Numbered from the stretch's first letter, positions 55,409 through 64,000 are shown. The stretch is DNA of 64,000 nt from Nocardia brevicatena NBRC 12119 (GCF_000308495.1 NZ_BAFU01000076.1:1-64000), one strand, 5' to 3'. Made by a program: numbers and translations. Notes: generated by a model from the sequence alone, not told the origin.

Positions 55409-56477
55409 CAACGCTTTGGATTGTTACCGCCTGCTGGGACGGTCGGGCCTTCGGGTATCACCGCTGGCCTTGGGCACCATGACCTTTGGCACCGCATGGG
55501 GCTGGGGGGCCGACAAACAAGAGGCTCGGCGCATCTTCGACACCTACGTCACCCGCGGCGGCAACTTCCTGGACACCGCCGGCAACTACACCAACGGCAC
55601 CGCCGAGGAATGGCTCGGCGAGTTCGCCGCGGCCGATCGGGACGCGCTGGTACTGGCAACCAAGTACACCGTGCTGCGCCGGCTCACCGACCCGAATTCC
55701 GGTGGCAACCACCGCAAGAACATGCGTGCCTCGGTCGAGGCGAGCCTGCGCCGCCTGCGCACCGACCATCTCGACCTGCTGTACCTGCACATGTGGGACG
55801 ATCACACCCCGCCCGAGGAGATCCTGCGCGGCATGGACGATCTGGTGCGCGCGGGCAAGATACTGTACGCGGGCATTTCGAACACCCCCGTCTGGCAGAT
55901 CGCGCGGATGCAGACCATGGCCGACCTGCGCGGTTGGACACCCCTGATCGCACTCCAACTCGAGTACAACCTGGTCGAGCGCACCGCCGAGCACGATATG
56001 CTGCCGATGGCACGGGAACTGGGGCTCGGGGTCGTCGGCTGGTCACCGCTGGCGGGCGGCGTTCTCACCGGCAAGTACACCCGTGCCGACCTGCCGTCGG
56101 ATGCACGGCGGCCGGTGGTGGGAACCTCCCGGAAAGACCTGATCCTCACCGGCGACGGACTCACCGAACGGGCACTGGCCATCGCCGACACCGTGCGTCG
56201 CGTCGCCGAACAGCTCGGCCGTTCCCCGGCCCAGGTCGCCCTCGCCTGGGCACTGCGCCAACCCGGTGTCACCGCACCGATCCTCGGCGCACGCACCCGC
56301 GCCCAGCTCGAGGACAACCTCGGCGCGCTGACCCTGAACTTCGACGAACACCATCTCGAACGCCTGCGGGAGGTCTCCGCAATCACCCCGGGATATCCGC
56401 ACAACGTGCTCACACGTCCGTTGGCGCGACGAAGCATGTTCGGAGACATGCGTATTCGACCGCGCACCCGCCACTGA
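55392..56477 (+). CDS. Aldo/keto reductase
   Basis: This 361-aa NADPH-dependent (beta/alpha)8 reductase has the catalytic tetrad: Asp in FLDTAGNY, Tyr in NYTNGTAEE, Lys in VLATKYTV and His in LLYLHMWDD. The C-terminal cofactor region includes [18 protein letters not shown]. The ATG at 55392 is only 46 bp from the divergent NRPS1 start and overlaps the candidate operator, so the true start may be the TTG at 55416. It may reduce a carbonyl or thiazoline of the NRPS-PKS product, but general detoxification is also possible. Confidence 0.88.
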   Translation: MTTLFNNALDCYRLLGRSGLRVSPLALGTMTFGTAWGWGADKQEARRIFDTYVTRGGNFLDTAGNYTNGTAEEWLGEFAAADRDALVLATKYTVLRRLTDPNSGGNHRKNMRASVEASLRRLRTDHLDLLYLHMWDDHTPPEEILRGMDDLVRAGKILYAGISNTPVWQIARMQTMADLRGWTPLIALQLEYNLVERTAEHDMLPMARELGLGVVGWSPLAGGVLTGKYTRADLPSDARRPVVGTSRKDLILTGDGLTERALAIADTVRRVAEQLGRSPAQVALAWALRQPGVTAPILGARTRAQLEDNLGALTLNFDEHHLERLREVSAITPGYPHNVLTRPLARRSMFGDMRIRPRTRH

Positions 56478-56510
56478 GCCGCAGAACGACACCCACGACA
56501 GGAAACAGCC

Positions 56511-57125
56511 TTGGCCCTTTTCGATCTGTTCACCGACCGCCTGCTGCGCCGGCCGCGCGGCCCACTGGCCCGGATGATGTGGCGGGACATGAAATCCCAC
56601 CACGGCATCTTCCGCGACACACTGGCGGAGCTGCGGCCCACCGCCGACGACCATCTACTCGAAGTGGGCTGCGGTGGAGGCACCTTCGCCGCACAGGCGC
56701 TCGAACTCGGCTGCCGGATGACCGCGGTGGACCACAGTGCCGATATGGTGGCGCTCACCACGTCGGCGAACGAGACCGCCGTGCGTGAAGGCCGGCTCGC
56801 GGTGCTCGAGGCCGACGCCGAATCGCTGCCGCTGCCGGACGGTCGTTTCACCTGTGCGACAGCGATGAACGTGTTGTTCTTCGTCCACGTCCCCACCCTG
56901 CTCGCCGAACTGCACCGCGTCCTCGCTCCCGGCGGCCGTCTGGTCCTGCACACCGTCGCGCCCGAACCGCCACGAGCGGTCATGCCACCGCCGGTGGCCA
57001 AGCGGGTGCGCTTCCATTCCGACACCGAACTCGTCTCGATGCTCGCGGCCGCGGGCTTCCACGAACCGGGCACCCGGCGTGTGGGCGGCACTTTCCAGCT
57101 CGTAACGGCGTCCCGTCCGGTGTGA
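56511..57125 (+). CDS. Class I SAM-dependent methyltransferase
   Basis: This 204-aa protein has the SAM-binding motif LLEVGCGGGTFAAQALELG, acidic MTAVDHSADMVAL and the conserved APGGRLVLHT. The start is a TTG at 56511 preceded by CAGGAAAC. It follows the aldo/keto reductase by 33 bp and is probably cotranscribed. The methyl acceptor is unknown. Its closeness to the NRPS-PKS operon suggests it may be a fourth methyltransferase of that pathway. Confidence 0.83.
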   Translation: MALFDLFTDRLLRRPRGPLARMMWRDMKSHHGIFRDTLAELRPTADDHLLEVGCGGGTFAAQALELGCRMTAVDHSADMVALTTSANETAVREGRLAVLEADAESLPLPDGRFTCATAMNVLFFVHVPTLLAELHRVLAPGGRLVLHTVAPEPPRAVMPPPVAKRVRFHSDTELVSMLAAAGFHEPGTRRVGGTFQLVTASRPV

Positions 57126-57407
57126 CCGGACCACCACCGGGAACCATAGCGCCGCAGCCTGCGCGTACCCACTCGGAGGCGTAGCGGTCCCTCCCCGTGG
57201 GCGAGGGCGACCGTCTCCGGGACCGAGAACCCCCCATGTCCGCGATTCGGCGCCGCCGCACCGTACCGAGGGCGCTTCCGAGCGACGGGTGATCGCCCGG
57301 CACCGCCCCGCGACAGACGCGATGCGGCCGGTCCGGCGGCACGGAGACGATTACGACCGCGGTGTTCGGGCTATTCACCATGGAGCGAGTCCGAGAGGAG
57401 AACGCGG

Positions 57408-59072
57408 ATGGTGTCTGCCGATACTCACTGGTGGCGCGACGCGGTGATCTATCAGATCTATATCCGCAGTTTCGCCGACGGCGACGGTGACGGGATCGGC
57501 GATATCGGCGGAATCCGATCTCGGCTGCCGTATCTACGGGGACTCGGTGTGGACGCGCTGTGGATAACCCCCTGGTACCCCTCCCCTATGGCCGATGGCG
57601 GATACGACGTGGCGGACTACCGCGATATCGACCCGCGCTTCGGTACGTTGGCCGAGGCGGAGGCGCTGATCACCGAGATCCATGACCAGGGAATGCGGTT
57701 GCTCCTCGACCTCGTGCCCAATCACACCTCCGACCGGCACCCCTGGTTCCGAGCGGCGTTGGCCGCGGGACGGGAATCACCGGAGCGGGCGCGCTACCTC
57801 TTCCGCGACGGTGTGCCGGGAGGCGGACCACCGAACAATTGGAAAAGCGTGTTCGGGGGTTCCGCGTGGACGCAGGTCGCGGACGGGCAGTGGTATCTAC
57901 ACCTGTTCGATTCCACCCAGCCCGATCTGGACTGGACCCATCCCGATGTGCGCGCCGAGTTCGAGGCGATCCTGCGCTTCTGGCTGGATCGGGGCGTGGA
58001 CGGGTTCCGGATAGACGTTGCGCACGGTTTGGCCAAGCACCCCGGTCTCCCCGATATCCCGGTCGACCACGAGGACGTCATGGAGCCACCGGACCGGGCC
58101 CGGCACCCGCACTGGGACCGGGACGAAGTGCACGAGGTCTACCGCGGCTGGCGCAAGATCTCGGACTCCTACGGCGCCGATCGCATCTTCGTGGCCGAGG
58201 CATGGGTGGCCAGACCGGAACGGCTGGCCTGCTATGTGCGACCGGACGAACTGCACACCGCCTTCAACTTCGATTTCCTGCGCTGTTCCTGGGACGCCGC
58301 CGCGCTGCGCGCGGTCATCGACAGCACCACCACAGCGCTGGACGCGGTCGGCGCGCCACCGACGTGGGTGCTGTCCAATCACGACATCACCCGGCATGTC
58401 ACACGGTACGGGCGGACGTGTACCCGGGGAGAGGGGCCACAGCACCAATCGCGCGCTCCCGTCGATCTGGTATCGGGCCGGCGGCGCGCCCGGGCTGCGT
58501 TGCTGCTGATGCTCGCCCTGCCCGGCGGCGTCTACCTCTATCAGGGCGAGGAACTCGGTCTGGAGGAGGTCGAGGACCTGCCCGAGGAAGCACTGCAGGA
58601 CCCCACCTGGCAGCGCTCAGGGCATACGGTACGCGGCCGGGACGGCTGCCGCGTACCGCTGCCGTGGCTGGATTCCCGACCACCGTTCGGGTTCGGTCCC
58701 GGTGATACACAGCCCTGGCTGCCGCAGCCACGACACTGGATATCGCATACGGCCGAGCGCCAGGAATCGGATCCGAACTCGATACTCGCCCTCTACCGCG
58801 CCGCGTTACGCCTGCGTGCGGAACATCCGGCGCTCGGCGAGGGACCGTGGTCCTGGTTGCCCGCCCCGCCCGGTGTCCTCGCGCTGCACCGCCCACCCGA
58901 CCTGCTGTGCCTGGTGAACATTTCCGGTCCGCCGCTTCCCCTACCCGAGCACATGCGGGTGTTGCTGGCCGGCGAGCCACTGACCGATCACATCCTGCCC
59001 GCCGACGGCGCCGTCTGGCTGGAAACGGAATCGGCGTTCACTCCGGCTCACGGCACCTCGTGGCTCGGCTGA
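57408..59072 (+). CDS. GH13 alpha-glucosidase / alpha-amylase family hydrolase
   Basis: This 554-aa enzyme of glycoside hydrolase family 13 acts on alpha-glucosidic bonds (oligo-1,6-glucosidase or maltase type). The conserved regions are all present: WWRDAVIYQIYIRSFADGDG, LLLDLVPNHTSDRHPWF, DGFRIDVAHGLAKHPG (nucleophile Asp), IFVAEAWV (acid Glu) and VLSNHDITRH. There is no signal peptide, so it is cytosolic. AGAGGAGAA lies before the ATG. It has its own upstream region and is not obviously part of the NRPS-PKS cluster. Confidence 0.95.
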   Translation: MVSADTHWWRDAVIYQIYIRSFADGDGDGIGDIGGIRSRLPYLRGLGVDALWITPWYPSPMADGGYDVADYRDIDPRFGTLAEAEALITEIHDQGMRLLLDLVPNHTSDRHPWFRAALAAGRESPERARYLFRDGVPGGGPPNNWKSVFGGSAWTQVADGQWYLHLFDSTQPDLDWTHPDVRAEFEAILRFWLDRGVDGFRIDVAHGLAKHPGLPDIPVDHEDVMEPPDRARHPHWDRDEVHEVYRGWRKISDSYGADRIFVAEAWVARPERLACYVRPDELHTAFNFDFLRCSWDAAALRAVIDSTTTALDAVGAPPTWVLSNHDITRHVTRYGRTCTRGEGPQHQSRAPVDLVSGRRRARAALLLMLALPGGVYLYQGEELGLEEVEDLPEEALQDPTWQRSGHTVRGRDGCRVPLPWLDSRPPFGFGPGDTQPWLPQPRHWISHTAERQESDPNSILALYRAALRLRAEHPALGEGPWSWLPAPPGVLALHRPPDLLCLVNISGPPLPLPEHMRVLLAGEPLTDHILPADGAVWLETESAFTPAHGTSWLG

Positions 59073-59479
59073 CCACGTTCCCACACCTGTCGCCCCGCAA
59101 GACCCACCAGCAGCCCGACGACGACACCGACGCCGGACAGCGCCGCCTGCCGCCACACGCCCTCGGTCGACCCCGATGGGCGGGTTGGGCTCCGCTACCG
59201 ACACCGTCCTGCACACACGGGCCGCACTGGCACCGGCATTCCCGACCCCCAGGAGAACACCGCCCAACCACCGGCGACGACAGCGGCGACCGGCACGGTG
59301 TCGAGGGTGCCCGGAGCGGCGGCCACCGCCGAGAACGCGAAGACCGGAAAGAGCAAGCCGAGCGGATGCCGGTTCTGTCGGAACGACAGATAGGTCGTCA
59401 CGACCGTGACCACGGTGGCGACCGGCACCGAGAGCCCGACCGGGCGGGAGAGATCGCCCGGGACCCGATCGAGGCGCAT
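59048..59479 (-). pseudogene. Possible decayed small membrane protein
   Basis: One frame gives MRLDRVPGDLSRPVGLSVPV, ATVVTVVTTYLSF, GLLFPVFAFSAVAAAPGTL and VAAVVAGGWAVFSWG, hydrophobic and membrane-like, up to a stop at 59195. In the same frame past that stop comes VWRQAALSGVGVVVGLLVGLAGRQVWER, another membrane-like helix, ending at 59048. This looks like a multi-pass protein broken by a nonsense codon, or two tiny ORFs. No family is recognised. Nothing else is visible in 59073-59592. Confidence 0.35.
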
Positions 59480-59592
59480 CGAGGTTCCGTATCGAACCAG
59501 CGCGCTCGGGCGGACCTACCGACGATATCGGGCCCACCACCCCGTTCGATCACCGCTCCGGACGAAACTCACGACCGGCCGCGGATCGGTTA

Positions 59593-60960
59593 CTACGTGT
59601 CGGTGTCGGACCGGTTCGGCGCGCGGGTCAGGCCTTTCCGGTCGTAGAAGGCGGTGATGAGGGCTCCGAAGACCAAGCCGAAGACCAGGCCGAACACCGC
59701 CATCCAGGTGCCCCGCTCCAGACCGGCCGCGCCGTGGGCGTTGAAGTAGAGGACGGCGCGAACACCGAGGAATATCTGATGCATCGGTTCGAAGGCGGCG
59801 AGCCAGGAGAGATATTTCGGGGTGGCCTCGATCGGTATCGTTCCGCCGGCCGAAGGCAGCCCGAGGACGACGAACAGGATCAGGTTCAGCAGCATTCCCG
59901 CCGCACCGAACGCCGCGAGGATGGACAGGGCGGTGACGCCCACGGCGGTGACGGCCAGGGTGCTGTAGAGGAACAGGGCCAACGGGTGGTCGACCGGCAT
60001 GTCGAGGAGCTTCGCGACGCCGAGGAACACCACCGACACGATCGGCGCGGCGACGGTGAGCGTGCCCCATTTCATCAGCAGGGTGCGCAGGCGGGACAGC
60101 GGGGTGGGCGGATAGTGCACGTACCAGGGGCCGTATTCGGTGGGGGTGAAACCCAGTGCCGAGTCCACCATTATGTGGATGATCATCGCCCCCGTGAATC
60201 CCGCCAACAGCACGAGCAGGGTGTAGAAGAACGCCGACAAACCGTTGCCTGTGCCGTCCGGCAGCGGACGGTACGGATCGACGATCACCTCGATGGGCTT
60301 TTCCAGTGCCAGCCGGCTCGCTCCGGACAGTTGGGTGGGCGGCGCGCCGGGCGCGGGGGCGAGTTGGGACTCGACGGTCTCGGTGAGCTGCCGCCCGACC
60401 TCGGAGTTGACCCGCTGCATGGCCTGGTCGGCGATGCGCTGCATGATTTGGGTGGCATAGGTGCCGGTGCGGGGGTTGGTCTGCACGGTGATGACGGGTC
60501 GGCTCACATCGCCGGGGACCACACTCGCGGTGCCGAGGATCGACAGGCGTTTGGTCAGATCGCTCGGGATGATGATGGCGCCGTAGATGGCACCGTCCCG
60601 CTGCAGGTTCTGCGCTTCGGTGATACCGACGACCCGCAGATCGACCTTGTCCTCGGGAATATTCGTCGTGAGCGCTTCGGTGACCTGGTCGCCGATATTG
60701 AGCTGTCGATCGCCGAGCCTGTCCCCCTCGTCCCGGTTCACCAGCGCGATCGGAAAGTCGTGCAGGTTGTCCTCGGGGTGTATCACGTAACCGAGGTAGG
60801 CCGTGGACAGCAATGCCATGAGCAGGGTGACCACCGCGACGGGCGAGAGCCAGGAACGAATTCGAAGCCGGCGCCTGGTCGCGGTGTCGCCACGGCCGGT
60901 GGCGGCGGTGCCGGTCCCGGATGCCGGACTCGGGCCGGGCTCGGGTTCCCTCGTTCCCAT
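59593..60960 (-). CDS. YhgE/Pip-like (DUF3533) membrane protein
   Basis: This 455-aa protein has one N-terminal membrane helix (LSPVAVVTLLMALLSTAYLGYVI) and a large extracytoplasmic region (HDFPIALVNRDEGDRLGDRQ, DGAIYGAIIIPSDLTKRL). The C-terminal group of about five helices resembles the ABC-2 permease type (LLVLLAGFTGAMIIHIMVDS, VGVTALSILAAFGAAGMLLN). This is the organisation of YhgE/Pip family proteins, related to phage-infection protein and to ESX-like or drug-export components. No ATPase gene accompanies it. A perfect tandem repeat lies 36-80 bp upstream of its ATG. Confidence 0.85.
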   Translation of the reverse strand: MGTREPEPGPSPASGTGTAATGRGDTATRRRLRIRSWLSPVAVVTLLMALLSTAYLGYVIHPEDNLHDFPIALVNRDEGDRLGDRQLNIGDQVTEALTTNIPEDKVDLRVVGITEAQNLQRDGAIYGAIIIPSDLTKRLSILGTASVVPGDVSRPVITVQTNPRTGTYATQIMQRIADQAMQRVNSEVGRQLTETVESQLAPAPGAPPTQLSGASRLALEKPIEVIVDPYRPLPDGTGNGLSAFFYTLLVLLAGFTGAMIIHIMVDSALGFTPTEYGPWYVHYPPTPLSRLRTLLMKWGTLTVAAPIVSVVFLGVAKLLDMPVDHPLALFLYSTLAVTAVGVTALSILAAFGAAGMLLNLILFVVLGLPSAGGTIPIEATPKYLSWLAAFEPMHQIFLGVRAVLYFNAHGAAGLERGTWMAVFGLVFGLVFGALITAFYDRKGLTRAPNRSDTDT

Positions 60961-60996
60961 ACGTCACTCCTTATGAGTCGGCTGATCGATCAACGG

Positions 60997-61040
60997 TTCT
61001 GTGACTGTGTTCCCAGGTTTCTGTGACTGTGTTCCCAGGT
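60997..61040. repeat. Perfect 22-bp tandem repeat upstream of the DUF3533 gene
   Basis: Two identical head-to-tail copies (60997-61018 and 61019-61040), each beginning TTCTGTGACTG and ending TTCCCAGGT, lie 36 bp upstream of the membrane-protein ATG. They could be paired activator or repressor sites or a recent slippage duplication. The following stretch to 61396 contains no convincing gene. Confidence 0.7.
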
Positions 61041-61396
61041 ATCGATATCGGCGCGTCCATGAATCAAGCCGAGCCGGAGATCGAATGCAATCCTCGAGCC
61101 CCGCATGTGACCACTGGCACTACCGGCATCGAGGCTTTCCGGTCGTGGCGGACGGAACAGCACGCCCGTGCTGTTTCCGTACCGGTACGGTGCGAGCCGC
61201 ACAGCCGCGGCACGACCTCGGTGGCGAAGAGTTCCATTCGTTCGTCGGGGCACCGGAAATCCGGAGGTGCCGCGACGAGATCCGGAATTCGGATCACCGG
61301 CCATGGGGTATCTCGCTCGTCCGCCGACGGATACGGGTGCGGCGGTCGCTCACGCCGGCCGGGTTTCCCTCGGCATCCTCGGGGCAACCGGCCACT

Positions 61397-61699
61397 ATGA
61401 ACGCCGACAATACGAATCCCGGGACATCCGCATCGACGCCGGCGCAACCCGGTGCACATTCTTCTGCCCTGGTCACGGAGAAAGATCTGCGGCGGCTCCT
61501 GGCCGCCGACGAACCGGACACGCGTCTCGTCCTCGAGGAGGGGCGAGTACGGCTCGAAGGTTCCACCTCCGAAATCCTCGGGTTGCTCATCGTCTCGCGC
61601 GCCGACCTCGTGGCCCGGATCGGTGACCGCCCGGACGATACGACCCTGACCGAGCAGGCCACCGAACTGGACAACGAAATCCGTCTCATGGGCAGCTGA
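61397..61699 (+). CDS. Small hypothetical protein
   Basis: This 100-aa acidic, soluble protein begins MNADNTNPGTSASTPAQPGA and continues with a folded-looking part (VTEKDLRRLLAADEPDTRLV, LEEGRVRLEGSTSEILGLLI, ELDNEIRLMGS). The ATG at 61397 was chosen because upstream in-frame sequence is Arg-rich and shadow-like. No family or function is recognised. The 369 bp after it up to the PRC-barrel gene show nothing recognisable. Confidence 0.6.
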   Translation: MNADNTNPGTSASTPAQPGAHSSALVTEKDLRRLLAADEPDTRLVLEEGRVRLEGSTSEILGLLIVSRADLVARIGDRPDDTTLTEQATELDNEIRLMGS

Positions 61700-62068
61700 G
61701 GCGCCGGAGAACCGAGCCGTCACGCCCCGAATCATTGTGCTCGCCGTGGGGTTGCCCCGATATCCGGCCGATAATTCGGAGTTGTATTCGAGCATGTCCA
61801 CGGGCATATTCCTGTTTTCTCCTCGATTCGCCGGGTAGTAGCCATTGTGTGCCCGAACCGCTTGTCAGCGGCCGATCGAACTCGGTTCATGGTGGAATCT
61901 GCGCTATGCCGGGCAATGACCCGGCCATCCCATAGGTGCGGGTTCCGCCCAGCGGTTGAGCGCACGCCGGACCGACGCGATCGACCGACTCGATACCTGT
62001 CATTGCGCGGTGCCGAGCCGCCATATTCGGACGAGCACCGTATGCGATACGAAGCGAGGAGGAAGAAC

Positions 62069-62425
62069 ATGGGCCGGCAAGTCGAACAACTCATCGGCGA
62101 CGCCGTTTACGATTCCGATGGCGACAAGATCGGCAAGGTCAGGCGCGTCTATGTTGACAATGCGTCCGGCCTGCCCACCTGGGCGGCCGTCAGCACCGGG
62201 CTGTTCAGCGATGATTCACTGGCGCCCCTGGCCGGGGCACGGATGCGGGGGAACAATGCCGACGAACTGCAGGTGCGAGTCCGCAAGGACACTGTCGAAG
62301 CCGCGCCCCACCTGGAGGGTGACGGCCTGATCACCCCGGAAGCCGAGGACGAACTGTTCGTCCACTACGGTATCGATCCCCGGTATGCCGGCTGGGACGA
62401 CTACGACGCGACCCCGGCCGGGTAG
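62069..62425 (+). CDS. PRC-barrel domain protein
   Basis: This 118-aa protein has an N-terminal PRC barrel (QLIGDAVYDSDGDKIGKVRR, VYVDNASGLPTWAAVSTGLF) and an acidic C-terminal tail with LITPEAEDELFVHYGIDP. Such proteins are common stress- or photosynthesis-related adaptors in actinobacteria, and their partners are unknown. GAGGAGGAAG precedes the ATG at 62069; an in-frame ATG at 62042 is less likely because of that site. Confidence 0.82.
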   Translation: MGRQVEQLIGDAVYDSDGDKIGKVRRVYVDNASGLPTWAAVSTGLFSDDSLAPLAGARMRGNNADELQVRVRKDTVEAAPHLEGDGLITPEAEDELFVHYGIDPRYAGWDDYDATPAG

Positions 62426-62629
62426 ACCGGCACCGCGGCGCGAAACCGTGCCACCGGGCAGGACGAGTCGAGGGGCGACCGCTTCGACGACGATGCGAGC
62501 TCCATGGGGCGTTCGGTGGAGCAGCTCGATATCGACACCGCCGGCGTCGACCGCGAGAGCCGCGGATGCTGATCCGGCGTCTTCGCCCGCGTCTCGCTCG
62601 GCCCTGAGCCGGCAAGCATTCATATCCGG

Positions 62630-62660
62630 GAAGCCCTCCGACACCTGGCCGGAGGGCTTC
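62630..62660. terminator. Bidirectional terminator hairpin
   Basis: GAAGCCCTCCG (62630-62640) pairs exactly with CGGAGGGCTTC (62650-62660) around a 9-nt loop. It lies between the convergent PRC-barrel and TetR genes and touches the last base of the TetR stop codon. The 204 bp before it, after the PRC-barrel gene, have no evident gene. Confidence 0.7.
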
Positions 62661-63298
62661 TACCGAGTGGACCGGTTGTCGTCCCCGCCGCCCACCTTCG
62701 CCTGTGCGATGATCGCCGATCCCATCCAGCGACGCAGATAGCGTCGCAATTCGTCGCCGCCGCGCGGCGGATTGCCCGGTGAAGCGAAGAACGACTGCAT
62801 GGTGCGCAGGACGTATTCGACGAGTTCGTGCAGGGATTCGTCGTCGTACCCGTAGCGTTCCCAGGCGACGTCGAAGCGTCGGATCATCGTCATGCCGAAG
62901 GCTTTCGCCTCGTCGGAGGTGATGCCGTCGCTGTGGATGTTGGAATACCTACCGGTGAGCAGCAGGCCCAGATGCGGCGTTCGACGGACCTCGGTCAGGG
63001 TGAAGACCACGGCCTCGGTCATCGCGTCCACCGGATCCGTCAGGCCGCGCACGTGGTCGGCGAGCCGGTCGAGGAATCCGTCGACCGACGCGATGGCCGC
63101 GGCCTTCATCAGTGTCTCCGCGCTGGGGAAGTACCGGTACACGGTCTGACGGATGACACCCAGCGATTCGGCGACATCGGCGATACCGATCTCCGAACCC
63201 GTGCGTGCGATCAGCTCGACGGCGGCGGCGACGATCCGACGCGACGCTTCTTCGTCGCTGTCCGGTGGGCTGCCGCCCCACCCGCGCCTTCGTGCCAC
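62660..63298 (-). CDS. TetR-family regulator
   Basis: This 212-aa regulator has an N-terminal helix-turn-helix (RIVAAAVELIARTGSEIGIADVAESLGVIRQTVYRYFPSAE). Its helical C-terminal domain resembles mycobacterial regulators of lipid or hydrolase genes. The start is a GTG at 63298. It is divergent from the metal-dependent hydrolase at 63537 across a 238-bp region that contains a long dyad, and it probably regulates that gene. Confidence 0.9.
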   Translation of the reverse strand: MARRRGWGGSPPDSDEEASRRIVAAAVELIARTGSEIGIADVAESLGVIRQTVYRYFPSAETLMKAAAIASVDGFLDRLADHVRGLTDPVDAMTEAVVFTLTEVRRTPHLGLLLTGRYSNIHSDGITSDEAKAFGMTMIRRFDVAWERYGYDDESLHELVEYVLRTMQSFFASPGNPPRGGDELRRYLRRWMGSAIIAQAKVGGGDDNRSTR

Positions 63299-63438
63299 CG
63301 CCCCGCTTCCTCGGCTCGAGAACCGAGCCGGCCGCTCGTTCCTTCCCGCGGAAGGCTCACCGACTTACTCCGGATCAGAGGCCCGACGCTATCACAGGGC
63401 CGATCTCCCGCTGTCGGGGCGTGAGGCGGTGAAACACA

Positions 63439-63484
63439 CGAAAGTGATCATACGTGTAGACAGTTGTGTGTATGGTTACTTTCG
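63439..63484. promoter_or_regulatory. Long imperfect dyad, candidate TetR operator
   Basis: CGAAAGTGATCATAC (63439-63453) and GTATGGTTACTTTCG (63470-63484) are reverse complements at 13 of 15 positions, with a 16-nt spacer. The dyad lies 52 bp before the hydrolase start and upstream of the divergent TetR gene. Confidence 0.6.
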
Positions 63485-63536
63485 TCGTGGCGGCGTCGAG
63501 CGCCACCACCGCATCCGTCAGACGAGGTAGGGAACA

Positions 63537-64000
63537 GTGACCGATCTTCAAGTACGAAAGATGAACTTCGCGTTCGACGAATACGACGTGCCGTTTCTGT
63601 GGAACCCGGAAAACCCCGCCTTCTCGAGCATGGCCAACGTGGTCTCGTTCCTGGCGATCGGCTTCGAGAAGATGATCGTGAACATGATCCTGCAGGCCAA
63701 ACCGCTGATCACCGATCCGGCGGTAGCCGAGGAGGCCGACGCGTTCATGCGGCAGGAAGGCCAGCACTCGACCGCGCACCGCCAGCACGTGAAAGGCCTC
63801 ATCCGGAACTACCCCGGACTCCAGGAGACGCTCGACGAAGTGATCGACGCCTTCGACAAACTCACCAGGGACACCCCCCTCGAATATCGCCTCGCCTACA
63901 CCGCCGACCTGGAGGCGACGTTCACCCCGGTGTTCAAGCTGATGCTCGACAACGACTCGGCGCTGTTCCGCCCCGGCGACGACCGCGTGGCATCACTGTT
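63537..64000 (+). CDS. Metal-dependent hydrolase (PF10118-type), partial at window end
   Basis: Only the first ~154 residues are visible; the frame stays open to the window edge. The GTG start reads VTDLQVRKMNFAFDEYDVPFLW, followed by EEADAFMRQEGQHSTAHRQH, a His/Glu-rich segment characteristic of the predicted metal-dependent hydrolase family found in mycobacteria and nocardiae, often beside TetR regulators. GGTAGGGA lies just upstream of the start. The substrate is unknown. It is divergent from the TetR gene at 62660-63298. Confidence 0.85.
   Translation, partial: MTDLQVRKMNFAFDEYDVPFLWNPENPAFSSMANVVSFLAIGFEKMIVNMILQAKPLITDPAVAEEADAFMRQEGQHSTAHRQHVKGLIRNYPGLQETLDEVIDAFDKLTRDTPLEYRLAYTADLEATFTPVFKLMLDNDSALFRPGDDRVASL

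Noticed and set aside
55802-57172. Minus-strand frame opposite the aldo/keto reductase and methyltransferase
   Set aside because: Ser/Arg-rich shadow spanning two well-supported plus-strand genes.

Overview
The window is a high-GC actinobacterial chromosome segment, most probably from a Nocardia-like member of the mycolic-acid group. This is inferred from a propionate operon prpD-prpB-prpC with a PrpR-type regulator, a divergent oxyR / ahpC-ahpD locus, a HadA/HadB-like hotdog dehydratase, many TetR/SDR/P450 genes and frequent GTG starts. No rRNA, tRNA or CRISPR array was seen.

Region 1 (1-10.9 kb) is accessory DNA. An apparently complete Tn3-family transposon occupies 151-5817. It has 35-bp terminal repeats with one mismatch and is flanked by the 5-bp duplication TGGTT. 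It carries tnpR, tnpA and a divergent MmyB-type regulator/SDR cargo pair. After it come a plasmid-like pair of small genes, two more serine recombinases, an oxidoreductase/TetR pair with twin operators, and a perfect 25-bp inverted repeat next to a truncated uppP.

Region 2 (11-29 kb) is mostly housekeeping or ordinary accessory chromosome. It holds an SDR beside a decayed EthA-like monooxygenase, an ADP-ribosylglycohydrolase, prpDBC/prpR, oxyR-ahpC-ahpD, a CorA-type transporter, a YbdK-type carboxylate-amine ligase, a TetR/sterol-desaturase pair with a 15-bp perfect palindromic operator, and a class V aminotransferase.

Region 3 (29-36.7 kb) is a P450 operon on the minus strand: P450, [2Fe-2S] ferredoxin, ferredoxin reductase, aldehyde dehydrogenase, SRPBCC protein and SDR. 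It is divergent from an ABM-domain gene and a frameshifted SnoaL-like gene. A decayed stretch with SDR and GntR remnants follows.

Region 4 (36.8-55.4 kb, extending to 57.1 kb) is the most notable part: one ~18.5-kb minus-strand operon for a hybrid NRPS-PKS of the yersiniabactin/pyochelin type. NRPS1 is carrier-Cy-A-carrier, and the A domain reads as the cysteine code DLYNLSLIWK. The second megasynthase is KS-AT-ACP-Cy-PCP-Cy*-PCP-TE and has no A domain of its own. Accessory genes are an OsmC protein, three methyltransferases (one is a free-standing copy of the MT domain normally embedded in NRPSs), an acyl-CoA-dehydrogenase-fold flavoenzyme, a berberine-bridge-type FAD oxidase and a fused MaoC dehydratase. 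An aldo/keto reductase and a fourth methyltransferase diverge from it. No aryl-acid synthase, AMP ligase, thiazoline reductase or transporter lies in the window, so the starter unit is unknown. A thiazoline-containing metallophore or a relative of one is the best guess for the product.

Region 5 (57-64 kb) holds a GH13 alpha-glucosidase, a decayed membrane-protein ORF, a YhgE/DUF3533 membrane protein preceded by a perfect 22-bp tandem repeat, small conserved proteins including a PRC-barrel protein, and a TetR gene divergent from a metal-dependent hydrolase that runs off the window.
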